22,409 nt of DNA from an uncultured Caulobacteraceae bacterium (GTDB taxonomy: Bacteria > Pseudomonadota > Alphaproteobacteria > Caulobacterales > TH1-2). Position 1 is the stretch's first letter. Each line of letters starts with the position of its first letter. The translations under genes were made by a program, and so were the position numbers. Below the pieces are notes generated by a model. That model saw only the letters and a program-made list of their open reading frames with translations, was not told where the DNA came from and searched no databases. Below, in pieces: positions 20,568 through 22,409 of this stretch. The stretch spans positions 1 through 22,409 of the forward strand of contig CALBST010000245.1 in the NCBI GenBank assembly GCA_937967425.1. The letters are read 5' to 3'.

Positions 20568-21494
20568 GTGTTCAACATTATCGACGTCAATCCTCTCCGC
20601 GCGCTGGCTAAGCGCGCGAGCGAACGAATTGGCGACCAGGCGACCGCGCGGCGCTTCGAGAAGATCGCCTTCGACCGTCTACTAAAAGACGCGCGCAACT
20701 TCCGGCCAGCGCGCAAGAACGATATCGACAATGCGCCGGCCTGGGCGCGCGACGCCCACGCGCGCGGCGAAGAACTCAGCGTCTATCGCAGCAATGGCGC
20801 CTTGGCGGCGCGTATCCATGCAGTGGCGCGCCGCGTCGCCGATGCCCTCGACGTTGCTCAGACCCCGCCCGAGCAACGTCCGGACGACGCCGCCGCCATC
20901 GCTAGCGCGGCGGAGTTTATCGCCAAGTTCTCGCGCATGAACTTCGACACCGCGGCCCGCAAAGCCCTCTCCTTCGCGCGCGTCCGCGAATGTTGGAGGC
21001 TGCAAGATGATGCGATGCAAGTCTGCGATGCGCAGTCGCTGGTGCTTCTGGGCGGACGCATCTGGCATCGCATCACGTCCGTCACCGAGCTGCGCGAAGT
21101 CGGCGGCGAGTTCAATAATTGCCTCGCGCGGACGACGCGTGACAGCGCGTACGGCAGCCAGCTCAAGCGCGGCGCCGCGCAGTTCTGGGTGCTGCGTGAC
21201 ATGCAGGGCAAGGGTCTCATCGTCGCGATGGCGCCGGCGCCGCTGGCCACGCACTTCCTTGAGGTAAAGGGGCCGAACAATACGCCGGTCCGTGCTGACG
21301 ACGCCGATCTGCTTCAGCTCGGCACTCTGATCGGCGTCCGCCCGCGCGCGCCCGAGCCGCCTCCGCGCCCGCCAACGCCATCGGCGAGCCTTGCCGCCTC
21401 GATCATGGCGCTGGCGCAGCCCTGCCGCTGCACATTGTGCGCGCCGGGCCTAACGCGGCTGTCCCGCTTGCGCAGGAGCGGCGCGACGCCTTAA
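20568..21494 (+). CDS. Unrecognised protein with PcfJ-like stretch
   Basis: 308 residues from a GTG preceded by GGGGGAGGAGG at 4 bases. The N-terminal half (FNIIDVNPLRALAKRASERI, then helical Ala/Arg-rich sequence) has no recognised domain. Residues about 195-265 contain WHRITSVTELREVGGEFNNC, then LKRGAAQFWVLRDMQGKGLI and FLEVKGPNNTPV. The 'x-NC ... basic ... V-L-R-D ... E-x-x-G-x-x-N' order resembles the PcfJ-like domain of plasmid and phage-associated proteins, with the NC pair the strongest match. The tail is Pro-rich and ends with a short Cys cluster (PCRCTLC). It is 24 bp upstream of the MoxR-type gene on the same strand and may share its transcript. The function is unknown, and the PcfJ link needs profile comparison. 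Confidence 0.6.
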   Translation: MFNIIDVNPLRALAKRASERIGDQATARRFEKIAFDRLLKDARNFRPARKNDIDNAPAWARDAHARGEELSVYRSNGALAARIHAVARRVADALDVAQTPPEQRPDDAAAIASAAEFIAKFSRMNFDTAARKALSFARVRECWRLQDDAMQVCDAQSLVLLGGRIWHRITSVTELREVGGEFNNCLARTTRDSAYGSQLKRGAAQFWVLRDMQGKGLIVAMAPAPLATHFLEVKGPNNTPVRADDADLLQLGTLIGVRPRAPEPPPRPPTPSASLAASIMALAQPCRCTLCAPGLTRLSRLRRSGATP

Positions 21495-21518
21495 CTGCGC
21501 CCTCAGCAAGGAGCGCTC

Positions 21519-22376
21519 ATGCGGTTTGACGGCACCAAGGACTATGTCGCTACGGAAGACCTGAAGGTCGCCGTCAACGCGGCGATCACGCTTGAGCGCC
21601 CGCTCCTGGTCAAAGGCGAGCCCGGCACCGGCAAGACGATGCTGGCGATCGAAGTCGCCAAGGCGCTCGGCATGCCTTTGATCGAATGGCACATCAAGTC
21701 GACGACGAAGGCCGTGCAAGGCCTCTACGAGTACGATGCGGTGATGCGCTTGCGCGACTCGCAACTGGGCGATGCGCGCGCGACCGACATCGCCAACTAC
21801 ATCAAGCGTGGCAAACTCTGGGAAGCCTTCGAGAGTGAGCAGCGCCCTATCCTGCTGATCGATGAAATCGACAAAGCCGACATCGAGTTCCCGAACGATC
21901 TTCTGCAAGAACTCGATCGGATGGAATTCTACGTCTACGAACTCGACCGCACGGTGAAGGCGAAGGTGCGCCCGATCATCCTGATCACCTCGAACAACGA
22001 GAAGGAATTGCCGGACGCGTTCCTTCGTCGCTGCTTCTTCCACTACATCCGCTTCCCCGACGAGGAGACGATGCGCGCCATCGTCGAGAGCCACTATCCG
22101 GGCGTGAAGACGCGCTTGGTAAATGAAGCGCTGAAGATTTTCTACGACATGCGCAAAGTGCCGGGTCTAAAGAAGAAGCCCAGCACCAGCGAGCTGCTCG
22201 ATTGGCTGAAGCTCCTGCTCACCGATGACGTCGATCCCGAAACGCTGAAGCAGCGCGATCCTTCAAAGCTGATCCCGCCGCTGGCCGGCGCGCTTCTGAA
22301 GAACGAAGCCGACGTCATGCTCTTCGAACGCCTCGCCTTCCTCGCGCGGCGGGAGCAGCGCGGCGGCGCGAGCTAA
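21519..22376 (+). CDS. MoxR-type AAA+ ATPase
   Basis: 285 residues. It has Walker A GEPGTGKT (33-40), Walker B ILLIDEID (111-118), a sensor-1 ITSNN (156-160) and an arginine-finger region ELPDAFLRRCFFHY (163-176). The LLVKGEPGTGKTMLAIEVAK and WHIKSTTKAVQGLYEYD segments are typical of MoxR family ATPases of the CoxD-like type, which act as chaperone-like enzymes in maturation of metalloproteins or complexes together with a VWA-domain (CoxE-like) partner usually encoded next. No such partner is seen before the window ends. An AAGGAG ribosome site lies about 5 bases before the ATG. The short C-terminal helical region (KPSTSELLDWLKLLL) matches the lid subdomain. Confidence 0.92.
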   Translation: MRFDGTKDYVATEDLKVAVNAAITLERPLLVKGEPGTGKTMLAIEVAKALGMPLIEWHIKSTTKAVQGLYEYDAVMRLRDSQLGDARATDIANYIKRGKLWEAFESEQRPILLIDEIDKADIEFPNDLLQELDRMEFYVYELDRTVKAKVRPIILITSNNEKELPDAFLRRCFFHYIRFPDEETMRAIVESHYPGVKTRLVNEALKIFYDMRKVPGLKKKPSTSELLDWLKLLLTDDVDPETLKQRDPSKLIPPLAGALLKNEADVMLFERLAFLARREQRGGAS

Positions 22377-22388
22377 ATGCCATGGAGC

Positions 22389-22406
22389 GCGGGCGTCCCC
22401 GCCCGC
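22389..22406. repeat. GC-rich inverted repeat at the right edge (REP-like or terminator stem)
   Basis: GCGGGCG-TCCC-CGCCCGC is a 7-bp perfect stem with a 4-base loop, 12 bases past the MoxR-type stop codon. Similar GAGCGCGGGCGTCCCCGCCC elements are known to me as intergenic REP-type repeats in several GC-rich bacteria, so it may be a dispersed repeat or the end of the transcript. The window ends before any following T tract could be seen. Confidence 0.45.
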
Positions 22407-22409
22407 ATC

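Overview
The window is a dense, GC-rich flagellar gene region from an alphaproteobacterium. It is most likely from the Caulobacterales/Hyphomonadaceae side. The evidence is the fliX/flgI divergent pair, the flbT-flaF-flagellin order, FlgI-FlgJ(rod-binding)-FlgN/FlbY-type genes, a DUF6468-type protein after fliM, CtrA-like TTAA-N7-TTAA boxes, FlbD/ftr-like palindromes and a near-consensus sigma-54 promoter. This placement rests on gene content and motifs read by eye, not on a database search.

Layout from left to right. At 3-131 is the tail of an unidentified plus-strand gene. A minus-strand block (6847 down to 128) reads fliL, fliM, a DUF6468-type membrane protein, a MotE-family protein, a very large secreted AMIN-like/TPR protein and a small glycosyltransferase. 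The first four are joined by 1-4 base start/stop overlaps. Divergent from fliL, with a regulatory region of about 185 bp between them, is the plus-strand operon flgF-flgG-flgA-flgH (7033-9901): distal rod, P-ring chaperone and L-ring. A non-flagellar minus-strand stretch follows (9908-12886): an acyl-CoA ligase, a DUF2214-type membrane protein, a small secreted two-cysteine protein and a DksA-family regulator. Flagellar genes resume with fliX (minus), divergent from flgI-flgJ-flgN/flbY (plus, 13511-15424), then an unrecognised two-TM protein (15540-16811). Converging on it is the minus-strand filament block: flbT, flaF, a full flagellin, a FlaG-like protein and a flagellin-like protein that lacks the N-terminal D0 segment. 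On the right are an unrecognised protein with a PcfJ-like stretch and a MoxR-type AAA+ ATPase, both plus strand.

How it fits together. FliL, FliM and the MotE-type protein belong to the motor/switch end. FlgF/FlgG with FlgJ build the rod, FlgI/FlgA/FlgH the P and L rings, and FliX/FlbT/FlaF couple assembly to gene expression and flagellin synthesis. Two nearly identical 16-bp palindromes, one upstream of flgF and one upstream of flagellin, suggest a shared late-gene activator of the FlbD type.

The observations I consider most worth checking are the D0-less flagellin paralogue, the almost leaderless flgF transcript predicted from the sigma-54 promoter, and the MotE plus large AMIN/TPR periplasmic protein pairing. 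No tRNA, rRNA, CRISPR array or insertion sequence was seen.
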